Source: an uncultured Sterolibacteriaceae bacterium (GTDB taxonomy: Bacteria; Pseudomonadota; Gammaproteobacteria; Burkholderiales; Rhodocyclaceae). Taken from it: a stretch of 64,000 bases of DNA. Positions 24,368 through 35,248 of the stretch are shown one piece after another; the first letter of the stretch is position 1; the number at the start of each line of letters is the position of its first letter. The position numbers and the translations under genes are program-made. The stretch spans positions 11,310 through 75,309 of the forward strand of contig CALARK010000001.1 of the NCBI GenBank assembly GCA_937888595.1, written 5' to 3'. The notes below the pieces were generated by a model. The model did not search any database. It saw only the letters and a program-made list of their open reading frames with translations, and had not been told where the DNA came from.

Positions 24368-25081
24368 ATGCCTCGCCAAATGTCAATTTCGGCCCTGCTG
24401 GATCGGCTGCTGCCGCGCAGTTGCCTGCTCTGCGGAGGGGCTGCAACCGGGGCGCTCTGCCCGAACTGTCACGCCGACCTGCCCGCACTCAGTCCCCATG
24501 TCTGCCCGGTCTGCGCCACCCCTCTCGTCACCGCAGCCCCGCGCTGCGCGGACTGCCTGCGGCAGCCGCCGGCCTACGACGCCACCCATGCCGCCCTGCG
24601 CTACGCCTTTCCCCTCGACCGGCTGGTGCAGCAGCTGAAATTCGGCGGGCGGCACGCCTTCCACCGTCTCGCCGGCGCCGACTTTTTCGCCGCCTGCCTG
24701 CTGGCCGGCCCGCATCCCGCCGGCGACGTCATCCTGCCCGTGCCGCTGTCCCGCGAGCGCCTGCGCGAGCGCGGCTTCAACCAGGCACTCGAGATCGCCC
24801 GGCCGCTAACCCGCGCTCTCGCCCTGCCGCTGGATACGCAGGCCCTGATCCGCGCGCGCGACACGCCACCGCAAAGCCGCCTGCCCTGGCGAATCCGCCA
24901 CCGCAACGTGCGCCATGCCTTCGCCTGCCGCGGCGATTTTTCAGGAAAAACCGTCATCGTCGTCGATGACGTGATGACCACCGGCGCAACGCTCGACGCC
25001 ATCGCCCGCACGCTCAAGGCGAACGGTGCGGCACGGGTAGTGAACTGGGTCGTCGCCCGGACGGTGAAGCGGGCTACCTGA
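24368..25081 (+). CDS. comF: ComF-family protein (competence-associated phosphoribosyltransferase)
   Basis: This 237-residue protein has an N-terminal zinc-ribbon with three CxxC-type pairs (CLLCGG, CPNC, CPVC/CADC) and a C-terminal PRTase domain containing VIVVDDVMTTGATLDA. ComF/GntX proteins act in DNA uptake or recombination during transformation. ATG 24368 or 24380 (MSISALLDRL) may be the start. The dispersed repeat encodes RLAGADF near residue 100. It is divergent from bioB and convergent with mshN. Confidence 0.92.
   Translation: MPRQMSISALLDRLLPRSCLLCGGAATGALCPNCHADLPALSPHVCPVCATPLVTAAPRCADCLRQPPAYDATHAALRYAFPLDRLVQQLKFGGRHAFHRLAGADFFAACLLAGPHPAGDVILPVPLSRERLRERGFNQALEIARPLTRALALPLDTQALIRARDTPPQSRLPWRIRHRNVRHAFACRGDFSGKTVIVVDDVMTTGATLDAIARTLKANGAARVVNWVVARTVKRAT
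24663..24686 (+). repeat. Dispersed 24-bp repeat, copy 8 (in comF)
   Basis: Two mismatches to consensus, one at the first base. Sense to comF; read as RLAGADF. Confidence 0.82.
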
Positions 25082-26210
25082 GCTTCTGTTCGATCACGGC
25101 CGTCATGTCGGCCGGCAGGCTGCCGATGTCCTTCGCCTTGGCATAGGCTTCCTTCGCTTCGGCGGGCTTGCCGCTGTTCTCGAGTGCGAGCCCCAGGCCG
25201 AACCACCAGCGTCCCTCGCCGGGCCGCAGCGCGAGGCCGGCCCGGAAGCGTTCCGCTGCCTCGGCCGGCCGCTGCTGGCGCTGCAGCAGGTAGGCGAACA
25301 GGCCCTGGTAATCCGCATCGCCGCCCGCATGCGCGGCATGGCGTTCGAGCGTGCCGATCGCCGCATCCGCCTCGCCCTGCTCGAATTGCAGGCGGGCGAG
25401 GATGACCGCCCAGCCCGATTGCGCCGGATCGAGCGCGAGGCCGGCCTCAGCGACCTGGCGCGCCTCCGCCCACTGCCTGCCGCCGACCAGGGTCGCCAGC
25501 AGCGCCTGGCGGGCTTTCGCGAACCCGGGATCGCGTGCCAGCGCGCGCTGGAAGGCGGCCACCGCCGCGCCCGGATCGCCCTGCTTCGCCGCCTGCATGC
25601 CCCGGCGGTATTCGGCATCGGCCATTTCCCGGGCCTGGCCGCCTTTGGGGCGCTTGTCGATTTGGGCATCGGGTCCGGCCTCGGCCAGGGGCGCCACCGG
25701 TTTCGTCGCAGCGGTCGACGGCCTGGACGGACGGGCGGATGCTGATGCCGGGGCGGGAGCGGGAACGGTTTTCCCCGCCGCGGCTGGCACCTTCGATGGC
25801 TCCGGCACATTGGCGACGGGCGGTTTGTCGGCAGCCGCAGGCTTCGCGGGCGGCGGCGCCGAGGCCCTGGCCGCCTCGCCCGGCGGGGCCGCCGGCTCGG
25901 CATTGCGGATCACCGTGGAGAGCTTCATCGCCCCGTCGTCGATGACGGATGCGGGTGCGGGGGCGAAAGTCGGCGCCGGCGGGACGGCGGGCGGCATCGG
26001 CGCGACCCGGTCGTCGCCAGGCAGCAGGCTGAACACGACGCCGGCGACCGCGGCACCGATGGCAATGCCGAGCACGAGCAGGCCCCATGGCCGCTTGCCT
26101 GCCCGGGCGACCGGCGGCAGGGTACGCAGGCGCGGCGGCAGTCCGGCCCGCTCCTGATCGCTCGCATCGCGCGCATCGAGATCGCGCAGCATCTGGTTGA
26201 TGACGCTCAT
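25074..26210 (-). CDS. mshN: MSHA-type pilus TPR protein MshN
   Basis: This 378-residue inner-membrane protein has an N-terminal cytoplasmic tail (MSVINQMLRDLDARDA, the MshN signature), one helix (WGLLVLGIAIGAAVAGVVFSL), a Pro/Ala linker of about 130 residues and C-terminal TPR repeats (about 205-375). I start at ATG 26210; the longer frame lacks support. The dispersed repeat encodes AVPPAPTF (75-82) just after the membrane helix. It is the last gene of the msh run and overlaps convergent comF by eight bases. Confidence 0.85.
   Translation of the reverse strand: MSVINQMLRDLDARDASDQERAGLPPRLRTLPPVARAGKRPWGLLVLGIAIGAAVAGVVFSLLPGDDRVAPMPPAVPPAPTFAPAPASVIDDGAMKLSTVIRNAEPAAPPGEAARASAPPPAKPAAADKPPVANVPEPSKVPAAAGKTVPAPAPASASARPSRPSTAATKPVAPLAEAGPDAQIDKRPKGGQAREMADAEYRRGMQAAKQGDPGAAVAAFQRALARDPGFAKARQALLATLVGGRQWAEARQVAEAGLALDPAQSGWAVILARLQFEQGEADAAIGTLERHAAHAGGDADYQGLFAYLLQRQQRPAEAAERFRAGLALRPGEGRWWFGLGLALENSGKPAEAKEAYAKAKDIGSLPADMTAVIEQKLR
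25965..25988 (-). repeat. Dispersed 24-bp repeat, copy 9 (in mshN)
   Basis: One mismatch to consensus, at the final base. Sense to mshN; read as AVPPAPTF at the start of its Pro/Ala-rich linker. Confidence 0.88.
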
Positions 26211-26223
26211 TTTGTCTCCGCGC

Positions 26224-27057
26224 CTACCACGGCCACCACTTGCGTGGCAGGACTGCGCCGTCCGTATCCTGCACGGCAGCACGCACATGCTCCGCCTGCA
26301 CCTGCTGATGGCCGGCCCCGAAAGCGGCCAGCAGGGATTTGTGCGCCAGGATATTGACGAGGCGCGGCGTGCCGCCCGCGCCCTGGCACAGGGTCTTCAT
26401 CGCGGCGGCGGTGAAGACCGGCTCGCCGCTGTGGCCGGCGATGCGCAACCGCTGCTCGATGTAATTGCTGACTTCGTCGGCCTCGAGATGGCGCAGGCGG
26501 TGATGGAAGGCGATGCGCTGCTTGAGCTGGCGGGCAGAGTGCGCATCGAGCATGTCGTCGAGCTCGGGCTGGCCGAACAGGATGATGTGCAGCAATTTCC
26601 GCTTCTCGGTTTCCAGGTTCGACAACAGGCGCAGGCTCTCGAGGGTCAGGCGCGGCATGGTCTGCGCCTCGTCGATGCACAGCACCACCTTTTTGCCGGC
26701 ACGGGCGAGGTCGAGCAGCCGGCTGTTGAGGCGCTTGACGACGTGCGCCGCCTCCGGCTCGCCGTCGGCCGTGCCGAGATCGTCGGCGACTTCGCGCAGG
26801 AAGGCGCGCGGCTCCATCTGCGGATTGGGCAGGTAGGCGGCCTTCCATTCCGTGCCCAACTCGGCCAGCAGGTTGCGACACAGCAGCGTCTTGCCGGTAC
26901 CGATTTCGCCCACCACCTTGATGAAGCCCTCGCCGCTCGCGAGCGCGACATGCAGCAGGTTGAGTCCTTCGAGATGGCTGCGGCTCGGATAGACGAACTC
27001 GGTGTCCGGCGTGATGCCGAAGGGCAGCTGGTTGAGGCCGAAATGCGCGAGATACAC
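26224..27057 (-). CDS. mshM: MSHA-type pilus ATPase MshM (ExeA-like)
   Basis: This 277-residue AAA ATPase begins MYLAHFGLNQLPFGITPDTEF, the ExeA/MshM start. Walker A is GEIGTGKTLL, Walker B is VVLCIDEAQTM, and the downstream ILFGQPELD is typical. ExeA-type ATPases help the secretin assemble through peptidoglycan. It lies between the mshL secretin gene and mshN with gaps of 7 and 13 bases. Two Trp residues at the extreme C terminus (KWWPW) are unusual. Confidence 0.9.
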   Translation of the reverse strand: MYLAHFGLNQLPFGITPDTEFVYPSRSHLEGLNLLHVALASGEGFIKVVGEIGTGKTLLCRNLLAELGTEWKAAYLPNPQMEPRAFLREVADDLGTADGEPEAAHVVKRLNSRLLDLARAGKKVVLCIDEAQTMPRLTLESLRLLSNLETEKRKLLHIILFGQPELDDMLDAHSARQLKQRIAFHHRLRHLEADEVSNYIEQRLRIAGHSGEPVFTAAAMKTLCQGAGGTPRLVNILAHKSLLAAFGAGHQQVQAEHVRAAVQDTDGAVLPRKWWPW

Positions 27058-27064
27058 GGAGCGC

Positions 27065-28774
27065 CTATCGTTGCAGCGGGATATTCAGCGGCGGCAGGTC
27101 GAAGTTGCGCAGGCGGGCGCTGCTCTGTTCGAGGTCCTGCACCCAGGCCCGGTCGTCGTGGATGATGGTCGGCTTGAGCAGGATCACCAGCTCGCGCTTC
27201 GTCAGGGCGCGGCCGCGCTGCCCGAGCAGGGTGCCGGCGGCGGTATTGGCGGTGCCCGGCAGGCCGCTGCGGTCGCTGGACTGCTCCTGCGTCATCAGGC
27301 CGCCGATGGCGACGATGTTGCCGTCCTGCACGCGCACGATGCTGTCCGTCTCGTTGACACTCGAAGTGGCGAGCGGCAGCTTGAACTGGCCCATCGAACC
27401 GAGGTCGATCAGCTTGTCCTTCTCGGCCACCGCGCTGACGGCGGGATGGACGTGCAGGATGATGTTGCCCGAGTCGTCGATCTGCGGCGTGACGTCGAGG
27501 GAGATGCCGGAGAAGTAGGGCTGCAGCGTGAGGCTCGGCGTCGCCGTGGTGCCGGCCGTGGTGCTGGTCGTGGTGGTGGTCACGTTGGTGACGAACAGTT
27601 CGTCGGTGCCGACCTTGAGCACGGCCTTCTGGTTGTTGATGGTGGCGATGCGCGGGCTCGACAGCACGGACACGTTGCCTTGCGTCTCGAGGAAGTTGAG
27701 CAGCGCGGCGAAGTTGGCGGTCTGGAAGGCAAGGCCGACGAAGCCGCCGCCCAAGGCCGAAGCGACCACGGAACCGGCCACCCCGGGAGAAATGCTGACC
27801 GCCGACGAGGAGAGGTCGCCGGCGCCGTTCGGCTGCAGCGTGCTGCCGGGCGCAGCGACGGACAGGCTCAGACGGCTGTCGTTGCGATTGAAGGAAGACC
27901 AGTTGATGCCGGCCTGGTAGGCCTCGGACAAGCGCACTTCGAGAATCTTCGCCTCCAGCATCACCTGCCGCTCGACCATCACCTGGGTCGCCTTCAGGTA
28001 CTGTTCCACCGCGCGCATTTCGCCGGGGAAGGCGCGAATCACGACCACGCCGGAAATGCTGTTGACCACGACGCTGCGTCCTTCGCCGGCGACGATGGTG
28101 CGCAGCGCAGTTTCGAGGTCGCCCCAGAAGTTGGTATTCGAGTCGGTATGCACCCGGCTCGTGGTATTGCCTCCCGGCGCCGTGCCGCTGCCGGTGGCGG
28201 CGGGCACCGGCGTGGTCCCCGTGTTCGGCGTCGAGGTCGTTCCGGTGGTGCCCGCCCCGGTGATCGCGCTCGAAGTCACGCGCAGCTCGGTCGCCCCCTG
28301 GCGGCGGCTGGCGAGGTAGTTCACCTGGAAGACCCGCGTCTGCAGGGTATTCGGCTGGATGGCGATGCGGTTGCCGCGCAGCGTGAATTCGTAGCCGTAC
28401 AGCTCGCGGATCGACTCCAGCGCTTCCTTGACCGTCACGTCCTTGAGATTGACGGTGATGTTGCCGCTCACCTCCGGTCCGACCAGCATGTTGTAGCGCG
28501 TGCCGGTGACGATGGCCATGAAGACCTGGGCGGCCGGCGCGTTCACCACCGACAGGTCGAAGCGCGGCTCGCCGTTGCCATTTTCATGTTGCGGCATCTC
28601 GACGGTCAGCGGCGGCAACACGGCCGAAGCCGCCGCGTCGAGGCTTTTGCGACCGACCGTCGCCTGCGCCAGTTCCTCGCCGATGCGTTCCCGCACCACG
28701 TCGGGACGCGCCGGTGGTGTCGTGCAGCCGGCCAGCAGCAGAACGGCGAACGCGGCCAGGAAGAGCGCCCTCAT
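27065..28774 (-). CDS. mshL: MSHA-type pilus secretin MshL
   Basis: This 569-residue outer-membrane secretin forms the channel for the pilus. A lipoprotein signal is present (MRALFLAAFAVLLLAGC, lipobox Cys17). It is followed by an STN-like domain (NITVNLKDVTVKEALESI), N-domains (VRAFPGEMRAVEQYLKAT-type segment) and the C-terminal secretin domain (VGTDELFVTNV, VAIGGLMTQEQSSDRSGLPG). A long Gly/Thr/Ser-rich linker separates the halves. It overlaps mshK by four bases. Confidence 0.92.
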   Translation of the reverse strand: MRALFLAAFAVLLLAGCTTPPARPDVVRERIGEELAQATVGRKSLDAAASAVLPPLTVEMPQHENGNGEPRFDLSVVNAPAAQVFMAIVTGTRYNMLVGPEVSGNITVNLKDVTVKEALESIRELYGYEFTLRGNRIAIQPNTLQTRVFQVNYLASRRQGATELRVTSSAITGAGTTGTTSTPNTGTTPVPAATGSGTAPGGNTTSRVHTDSNTNFWGDLETALRTIVAGEGRSVVVNSISGVVVIRAFPGEMRAVEQYLKATQVMVERQVMLEAKILEVRLSEAYQAGINWSSFNRNDSRLSLSVAAPGSTLQPNGAGDLSSSAVSISPGVAGSVVASALGGGFVGLAFQTANFAALLNFLETQGNVSVLSSPRIATINNQKAVLKVGTDELFVTNVTTTTTSTTAGTTATPSLTLQPYFSGISLDVTPQIDDSGNIILHVHPAVSAVAEKDKLIDLGSMGQFKLPLATSSVNETDSIVRVQDGNIVAIGGLMTQEQSSDRSGLPGTANTAAGTLLGQRGRALTKRELVILLKPTIIHDDRAWVQDLEQSSARLRNFDLPPLNIPLQR

Positions 28775-29136
28775 CGCGCACGCCCTCCCGGCTCGATCTT
28801 CACAGCCCGTTTTTCAGCGGACGGCATCAGCCTCAGTGTCTCTTCGCCTGACGGGCCCTTGAGCACCACCGCATCCTCGCTTACCTTCACCAGTCTCGAT
28901 TCGCCGACCATACCACCCAGCTCGACGATCTCGCCGTTGATCAGGGCCGCAGGTTTGCCCTTTTTCTTCAGAATCACCGATTGCAGGCCACTGGCGGCAA
29001 GCGGGGCTGCCCCGGCCAGCGCCGCCGCCGGCTCCGCCATCACGGGCGGACGCGTCGGGTCGGCCAGCTGCGCGCTCGCCGCTGCGGAGCCGGCGAGCAG
29101 CAGCAGCGTCATGGCGCTTTTCAGACCACGAGCCAT
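28771..29136 (-). CDS. mshK: MSHA-type pilus assembly protein MshK
   Basis: This 121-residue exported protein has a signal peptide (to ASA) and then QLADPTRPPV, the usual PilP/MshK start of the mature part. The HR-like domain (LQSVILKKKGKPAALINGEIV) is the pilotin-like inner-membrane linker to the secretin. It is overlapped at both ends by mshL and mshJ, which supports a single operon. Sequence similarity in this family is low, so the name rests mainly on context. Confidence 0.78.
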   Translation of the reverse strand: MARGLKSAMTLLLLAGSAAASAQLADPTRPPVMAEPAAALAGAAPLAASGLQSVILKKKGKPAALINGEIVELGGMVGESRLVKVSEDAVVLKGPSGEETLRLMPSAEKRAVKIEPGGRAR

Positions 29137-29837
29137 GCCGGATCCAGACTGAGCGTGTAGACCGTCAGCGTGAGTTCGCTGACCGGATACTGGCGTACGG
29201 CCAGCTGCATGCCGCCCCAGAGCAGTTTTTGCGGACCGCCCTCGAGCTCGGAAACATAGGCCAGCAGATCGTGGTAACTACCGGCGATCCTGATCTCGAT
29301 GCCGTGGCGATAGATGTTGCTGCCGGCCGGCGCGGCCCGCGCCGCGGCAGCCGCTTTGCCGTCATCCTTGCTGGGCGGCGGCGGTGCGACCAGCGGCTGC
29401 GGTGGCAGCGTCGTCAGGCTCACCAGCGCGAGGCCGCGATGCCGTGCCAGCAGCGTCTGCAGCAGCGCCGGTGCCTGTTCCGGCGATACCAGGGCTCGAT
29501 CGAAGCCACGGATGTCGCGATCGGCCGCGGCGAGCTCCTGCTGCAGGCGGGCCAGCACCGCACGATTCGGCGCATCGGGATCGCCGCCCTGCGTGACGAG
29601 CGCTTGCAGCTGGGCCTGTACCTGGGCCTGTTCCGCCTGCTGCTGTGCAATCGCCTTCTGCAGCCGGGCCTTCTTCAACAGGGCCGGCTCTATCCAGAAA
29701 CTGTAGCCGCCGAACAGGATGGCGAACACGACCGCCCCGGCGACCAGCAGCTTCTCCCGTTGCTGAAGCGCCGCAAAGCGGGAGGACCAGGCCAGCCAAC
29801 GCGCCTTGAGCGCACCCGTTCCGGCTTGCACCGCCAT
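29121..29837 (-). CDS. mshJ: MSHA-type pilus assembly protein MshJ (PilO/GspM-like)
   Basis: This 238-residue inner-membrane protein has one N-terminal helix (LLVAGAVVFAILFGGYSFWI), a coiled coil rich in Ala/Gln (residues about 55-115) and a C-terminal alpha/beta domain (YRHGIEIRIAGSYHDLLAYV). This matches MshJ, the counterpart of PilO in the alignment subcomplex. It overlaps mshK by 16 bases and mshI2 by one. Confidence 0.82.
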   Translation of the reverse strand: MAVQAGTGALKARWLAWSSRFAALQQREKLLVAGAVVFAILFGGYSFWIEPALLKKARLQKAIAQQQAEQAQVQAQLQALVTQGGDPDAPNRAVLARLQQELAAADRDIRGFDRALVSPEQAPALLQTLLARHRGLALVSLTTLPPQPLVAPPPPSKDDGKAAAAARAAPAGSNIYRHGIEIRIAGSYHDLLAYVSELEGGPQKLLWGGMQLAVRQYPVSELTLTVYTLSLDPAWLVV

Positions 29838-30526
29838 CAGCCCGCCCTCCCGGTCGGCGCCTGCGTCAGTTGGGCCGATGTGGGTGCCGTTTCGGGCGCG
29901 CGAGTCGGCACGAGGGTGAATTCATGCCAGGCAGGCCGGACGTCGGGAGCAGCAGCGGCCATTCCCGGTTTTTCCTGCTTCGCCGCTTCCAGCTTGAGGG
30001 CGCCGAAAGTCTGTCCCTGGAAGGCCGGTTCTCGATCGAGACGCCGGATGTATTCGGGCAGCAACGCCGGATCGAGCGTACGGCCGCGGATTTCCATGCC
30101 GTGACCACCGGCGCCGATACTGAAGCCCGTCAGCCACAAACCGCTGACGCTCTGGCGGGCGAATCCCCGCAGGTAGTCGGCGAAGGCAGGCGTGTCCGGT
30201 CCGAGGCTGCGGCGCAGGGCGGCAAGCACTTCGCTGCGTGCGCCAAGCAAGGTGCGCGACGCCTCGAGCTCCTGCTCGAGGCGCGGGTCCGGCTTGCGGT
30301 TCGCCGCCCTGGCGCCGAGTGTTGCGACCTGATCGCGGGCCGCCTTCAACTGGCTTTCCGCGGCGCTCGCCTGCGCCGTCAGGGCCGGCAGGTCCGTGCG
30401 GGCCAGATAACCGGAGATGCCGACCAGCACGGCCAGGACGACCGCCAGCCCGGCCACGTAGTGCAAGGCCAGCCAGTCGCGCCGGCGCTCGAGCCCTGCA
30501 TCGTAAAGGTTGATCTGCTGTGCCAT
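29837..30526 (-). CDS. MSHA-type pilus assembly protein MshI2 (PilN-like)
   Basis: This 229-residue protein starts MAQQINLYDAGLERRRDW, the PilN/MshI2 motif that binds the PilM-like partner. It then has one helix (VAGLAVVLAVLVGISGYLA), a coiled coil and a ferredoxin-like periplasmic domain. A Pro/Thr-rich tail ends the protein. It stands three bases after the mshI stop, so partner genes are adjacent, as in other type IV pili. Confidence 0.82.
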   Translation of the reverse strand: MAQQINLYDAGLERRRDWLALHYVAGLAVVLAVLVGISGYLARTDLPALTAQASAAESQLKAARDQVATLGARAANRKPDPRLEQELEASRTLLGARSEVLAALRRSLGPDTPAFADYLRGFARQSVSGLWLTGFSIGAGGHGMEIRGRTLDPALLPEYIRRLDREPAFQGQTFGALKLEAAKQEKPGMAAAAPDVRPAWHEFTLVPTRAPETAPTSAQLTQAPTGRAG

Positions 30527-30529
30527 GGC

Positions 30530-31468
30530 CTAGTCCGCTCCCGACCCGTCGCGCAGGGCGGCCCCCAGCGCCAGCCAGGCATCCGCCTGCATGGCGACAT
30601 CGGCGAGCTGCGGCACGGTGCCGATGTCGAGCACGTCCGCGAGGTCGACCATCGCCACCGGCAGGGACAGGTTCATTCCCAGATAGTCCACGAAGGGCTC
30701 GCCACCCGGCAGCGGGCCGATCATCAGGCGCGTCAGCGGAATCGCGCTGTAGTTGCGGTCGAAGTTGTCGAGGCTGCGCTGGATGTCGAGCAGCACGCGT
30801 TCGTGGAGCGACTCGGCCTGCGGCCCGGTCAGTTCAGGGGCGCCGACGTCGATATGGCGCGTCATGAACAGCTCGCCCTGATAGCTGATGGTCAGGCGGC
30901 CGCCCTTGTCGTCGAAGGCGGCCAGCGCGAGGCCGCGATTCGGCTCCTCGAACAGGGTGGCGAGATTGCGCTGCGCCATTTCCGGTATGTCAATCGCGGC
31001 CAGCGACAGCTTCGCATCCTGGAACAGGTGCACGCGCGGGACGAGGACGTCGTGGCTGGAAACCACCACCCACATCTGCGGATTGCGGCTGCCCGGCGCA
31101 GGGATGTCGATGACGTCGACGCCGGCGTTCTCGATGGGATAGTCCACCATCTCCTTGATCCGCCAGCGCATCGCCTCGCGCAGCTCCTCGTGCGGCAGGT
31201 CGCGGGCATTGTCGGGCGCATCGATCTGCAACAGCTGATACTGGCCGTGCCAGAGCAGGGTGGTACAACGGGCACTGGTGAGGCGGCGGGCTTGCTTCAA
31301 GCGCTTGAGGGCATCGAGTTCGCCGCCCTCGCGGGCGAAGCGCTCGCAAGCGCGCACCTGCGGCGGACCGTCGCGACGCCGCGCGATCTCGGCGACGACC
31401 AGACGGTCGCTGCCGAACACCACCGCCGTCCAGCTGTCATCGCTCGTCTGTTTTTGCCAAAACGCCAT
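30530..31468 (-). CDS. mshI: MSHA-type pilus assembly protein MshI (PilM-like)
   Basis: This is a 312-residue actin-fold cytoplasmic protein of the PilM/MshI class. Supporting segments are TAVVFGSDRLVVAEIAR, LREAMRWRIKEMVDYPIENA and the late ISYQGELFMTRHIDVG. It is the first gene of the run mshI-I2-J-K-L-M-N. No mshG, mshE or pilin genes are in the window, so the pilus needs genes elsewhere. The start is at ATG 31468. Confidence 0.85.
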   Translation of the reverse strand: MAFWQKQTSDDSWTAVVFGSDRLVVAEIARRRDGPPQVRACERFAREGGELDALKRLKQARRLTSARCTTLLWHGQYQLLQIDAPDNARDLPHEELREAMRWRIKEMVDYPIENAGVDVIDIPAPGSRNPQMWVVVSSHDVLVPRVHLFQDAKLSLAAIDIPEMAQRNLATLFEEPNRGLALAAFDDKGGRLTISYQGELFMTRHIDVGAPELTGPQAESLHERVLLDIQRSLDNFDRNYSAIPLTRLMIGPLPGGEPFVDYLGMNLSLPVAMVDLADVLDIGTVPQLADVAMQADAWLALGAALRDGSGAD

Positions 31469-31538
31469 ATCCGGGCCTGATTTACCGTGTCCCCGGAGTG
31501 TATCGACGCCCCTGAAGCGGAAATGGCCAATAAGAAGG

Positions 31539-31565
31539 AAAAAAGCCCGCCAGATGAGGGCGGGC
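31539..31565 (-). terminator. Rho-independent terminator downstream of pccA
   Basis: On the minus strand a GC-rich stem (GCCCGCC with GGCGGGC, 7 bp, 31545-31551/31559-31565) is followed by a run of six T (31539-31544). It lies about 95 bases past the pccA stop and directly abuts the dispersed repeat copy at 31568. Confidence 0.82.
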
Positions 31566-31567
31566 CT

Positions 31568-31591
31568 GCCGTCCTGCCGGCGCCGACTTTA
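31568..31591 (+). repeat. Dispersed 24-bp repeat, copy 10 (intergenic)
   Basis: Two mismatches to consensus. It lies two bases from the terminator stem downstream of pccA, between pccA and mshI. Confidence 0.88.
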
Positions 31592-31609
31592 CTTCGAGCG
31601 CAGCGAACC

Positions 31610-31653
31610 ACCCGTCTCCCCTCCTGAGAAGGAGGGGCTGGGGGAGGTCGGGT
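31610..31653. repeat. Nested inverted repeat downstream of pccA
   Basis: An 8-bp perfect stem CCCCTCCT with AGGAGGGG closes a GAGA loop (31618-31637). It is framed by outer arms ACCCG (31610-31614) and CGGGT (31649-31653). It lies just past the pccA stop codon, upstream of the T-run terminator. It resembles generic intergenic hairpin repeats; no T-run follows. Confidence 0.65.
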
Positions 31654-31659
31654 CTGTTT

Positions 31660-33660
<2,001 letters not shown>

Positions 33661-33670
33661 GTTTCTATCC

Positions 33671-35203
33671 TCACAGCGGAATGTTGCCGTGCTTGCGCCA
33701 CGGGTTGGAGATGTTCTTGTTCCTCAGCATGACCAGGGAACGGCAAACCCGCTTGCGCGTCTCGTGCGGCTGGATCACGTCGTCGATGAAGCCGCGCGCG
33801 CCGGCGACGAAGGGGTTGGCGAACTTGGCCTTGTACTCCGCCTCGCGTGCCGCGACCTTTTCCGGATCGCCCTTCTCCTCCCGGAAGATGATCTCGACTG
33901 CGCCCTTCGGGCCCATCACCGCGATCTCGGCGGAGGGCCAGGCGAAGTTGACGTCGCCGCGCAGGTGCTTCGAGGCCATCACGTCGTAGGCGCCGCCATA
34001 GGCCTTGCGCGTGATGACGGTGATCTTCGGCACCGTGCACTCGGCGTAGGCGTAGAGCAGCTTGGCGCCATGCTTGATGATGCCGCCGTACTCCTGCGCC
34101 GTGCCCGGCATGAAGCCCGGCACATCCACGAAGGTGATGATCGGGATGCTGAAGGCATCGCAAAAGCGCACGAAGCGGCCGGCCTTGATCGAGGACTTGA
34201 TGTCGAGGCAACCCGCCAGCACCATCGGCTGGTTGGCGACGATGCCCACGGTCTGGCCTTCCATGCGCGCGAAACCGATGACGATGTTCTTGGCATGGTC
34301 AGGCTGGATCTCGAAGAAATCGGCGTCATCCACCGTCTTGAGGATCAGTTCCTTGATGTCGTAGGGCTTGTTCGGATTGTCCGGCACCAGCGTGTCAAGC
34401 GAATGGTCGAGGCGGTCGGCCGGATCCTGGGTGGGCCGGATCGGCGCCTTTTCCTTGTTGTTGAGCGGCAGGTAGTTGAAGAAGCGGCGCAGCATCACCA
34501 GCGCCTCGACATCGTTCTCGAAGGCCAGGTCGGCGACGCCGGACTTGCTGGTGTGCGTCACCGCGCCGCCAAGTTCCTCGGCCGTCACTTCTTCATGCGT
34601 CACGGTCTTCACCACCTCGGGGCCGGTGACGAACATGTAGGAACTGTCCTTGACCATGAAGATGAAGTCGGTCATCGCCGGCGAATACACCGCGCCGCCG
34701 GCGCAGGGGCCCATGATCAGCGAGATCTGCGGGATCACGCCGCTCGCCATCACGTTGCGCTGGAAGACTTCGGCGTATCCCCCCAGCGCCGCCACACCTT
34801 CCTGGATGCGTGCGCCGCCCGAGTCGTTGAGGCCGATCACCGGGGCGCCGACCTGCATCGCCTTGTCCATGACCTTGCAGATTTTCTCGGCGTGCGCCTC
34901 GGACAGCGCGCCGCCGAAAACGGTGAAGTCCTGCGAGAAAATGAACACCATGCGGCCGTTGATCGTGCCGTAGCCGGTGACCACGCCGTCCGACGGCACC
35001 TTGTTGTCGGCCATGCCGAAATCGGTGCAGCGGTGCTCCTTGAACATGTCCCACTCTTCGAAGGTGCCGTCGTCGAGCAGCAGTTCGATGCGCTCGCGCG
35101 CCGTCAGCTTGCCCTTCTTGTGCTGGGCGTCGATGCGCTTCTGGCCTCCGCCGAGGCGGGCCTGCTCGCGCTTCTCTTCCAGTTGTTGGATGATTTCATG
35201 CAT
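33671..35203 (-). CDS. pccB: Propionyl-CoA (acyl-CoA) carboxylase beta subunit
   Basis: This 510-residue carboxyltransferase moves CO2 from biotin to propionyl-CoA. It has two crotonase-like halves: GYGTINGRMVFIFSQDFTVFGG with GLNDSGGARIQEG in the first, FVDVPGFMPGTAQEYGGIIKHG and ITRKAYGGAYDVMASKH in the second. The alpha partner follows after ten bases. The ribosome site GGAG lies upstream of the ATG. Specificity for propionyl-CoA is inferred from the adjacent mutase genes. Confidence 0.95.
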   Translation of the reverse strand: MHEIIQQLEEKREQARLGGGQKRIDAQHKKGKLTARERIELLLDDGTFEEWDMFKEHRCTDFGMADNKVPSDGVVTGYGTINGRMVFIFSQDFTVFGGALSEAHAEKICKVMDKAMQVGAPVIGLNDSGGARIQEGVAALGGYAEVFQRNVMASGVIPQISLIMGPCAGGAVYSPAMTDFIFMVKDSSYMFVTGPEVVKTVTHEEVTAEELGGAVTHTSKSGVADLAFENDVEALVMLRRFFNYLPLNNKEKAPIRPTQDPADRLDHSLDTLVPDNPNKPYDIKELILKTVDDADFFEIQPDHAKNIVIGFARMEGQTVGIVANQPMVLAGCLDIKSSIKAGRFVRFCDAFSIPIITFVDVPGFMPGTAQEYGGIIKHGAKLLYAYAECTVPKITVITRKAYGGAYDVMASKHLRGDVNFAWPSAEIAVMGPKGAVEIIFREEKGDPEKVAAREAEYKAKFANPFVAGARGFIDDVIQPHETRKRVCRSLVMLRNKNISNPWRKHGNIPL

Positions 35204-35248
35204 GGTTGGTCTCCACGGTTGCCTTGCTGTATTCGATGATGCGTTGTT

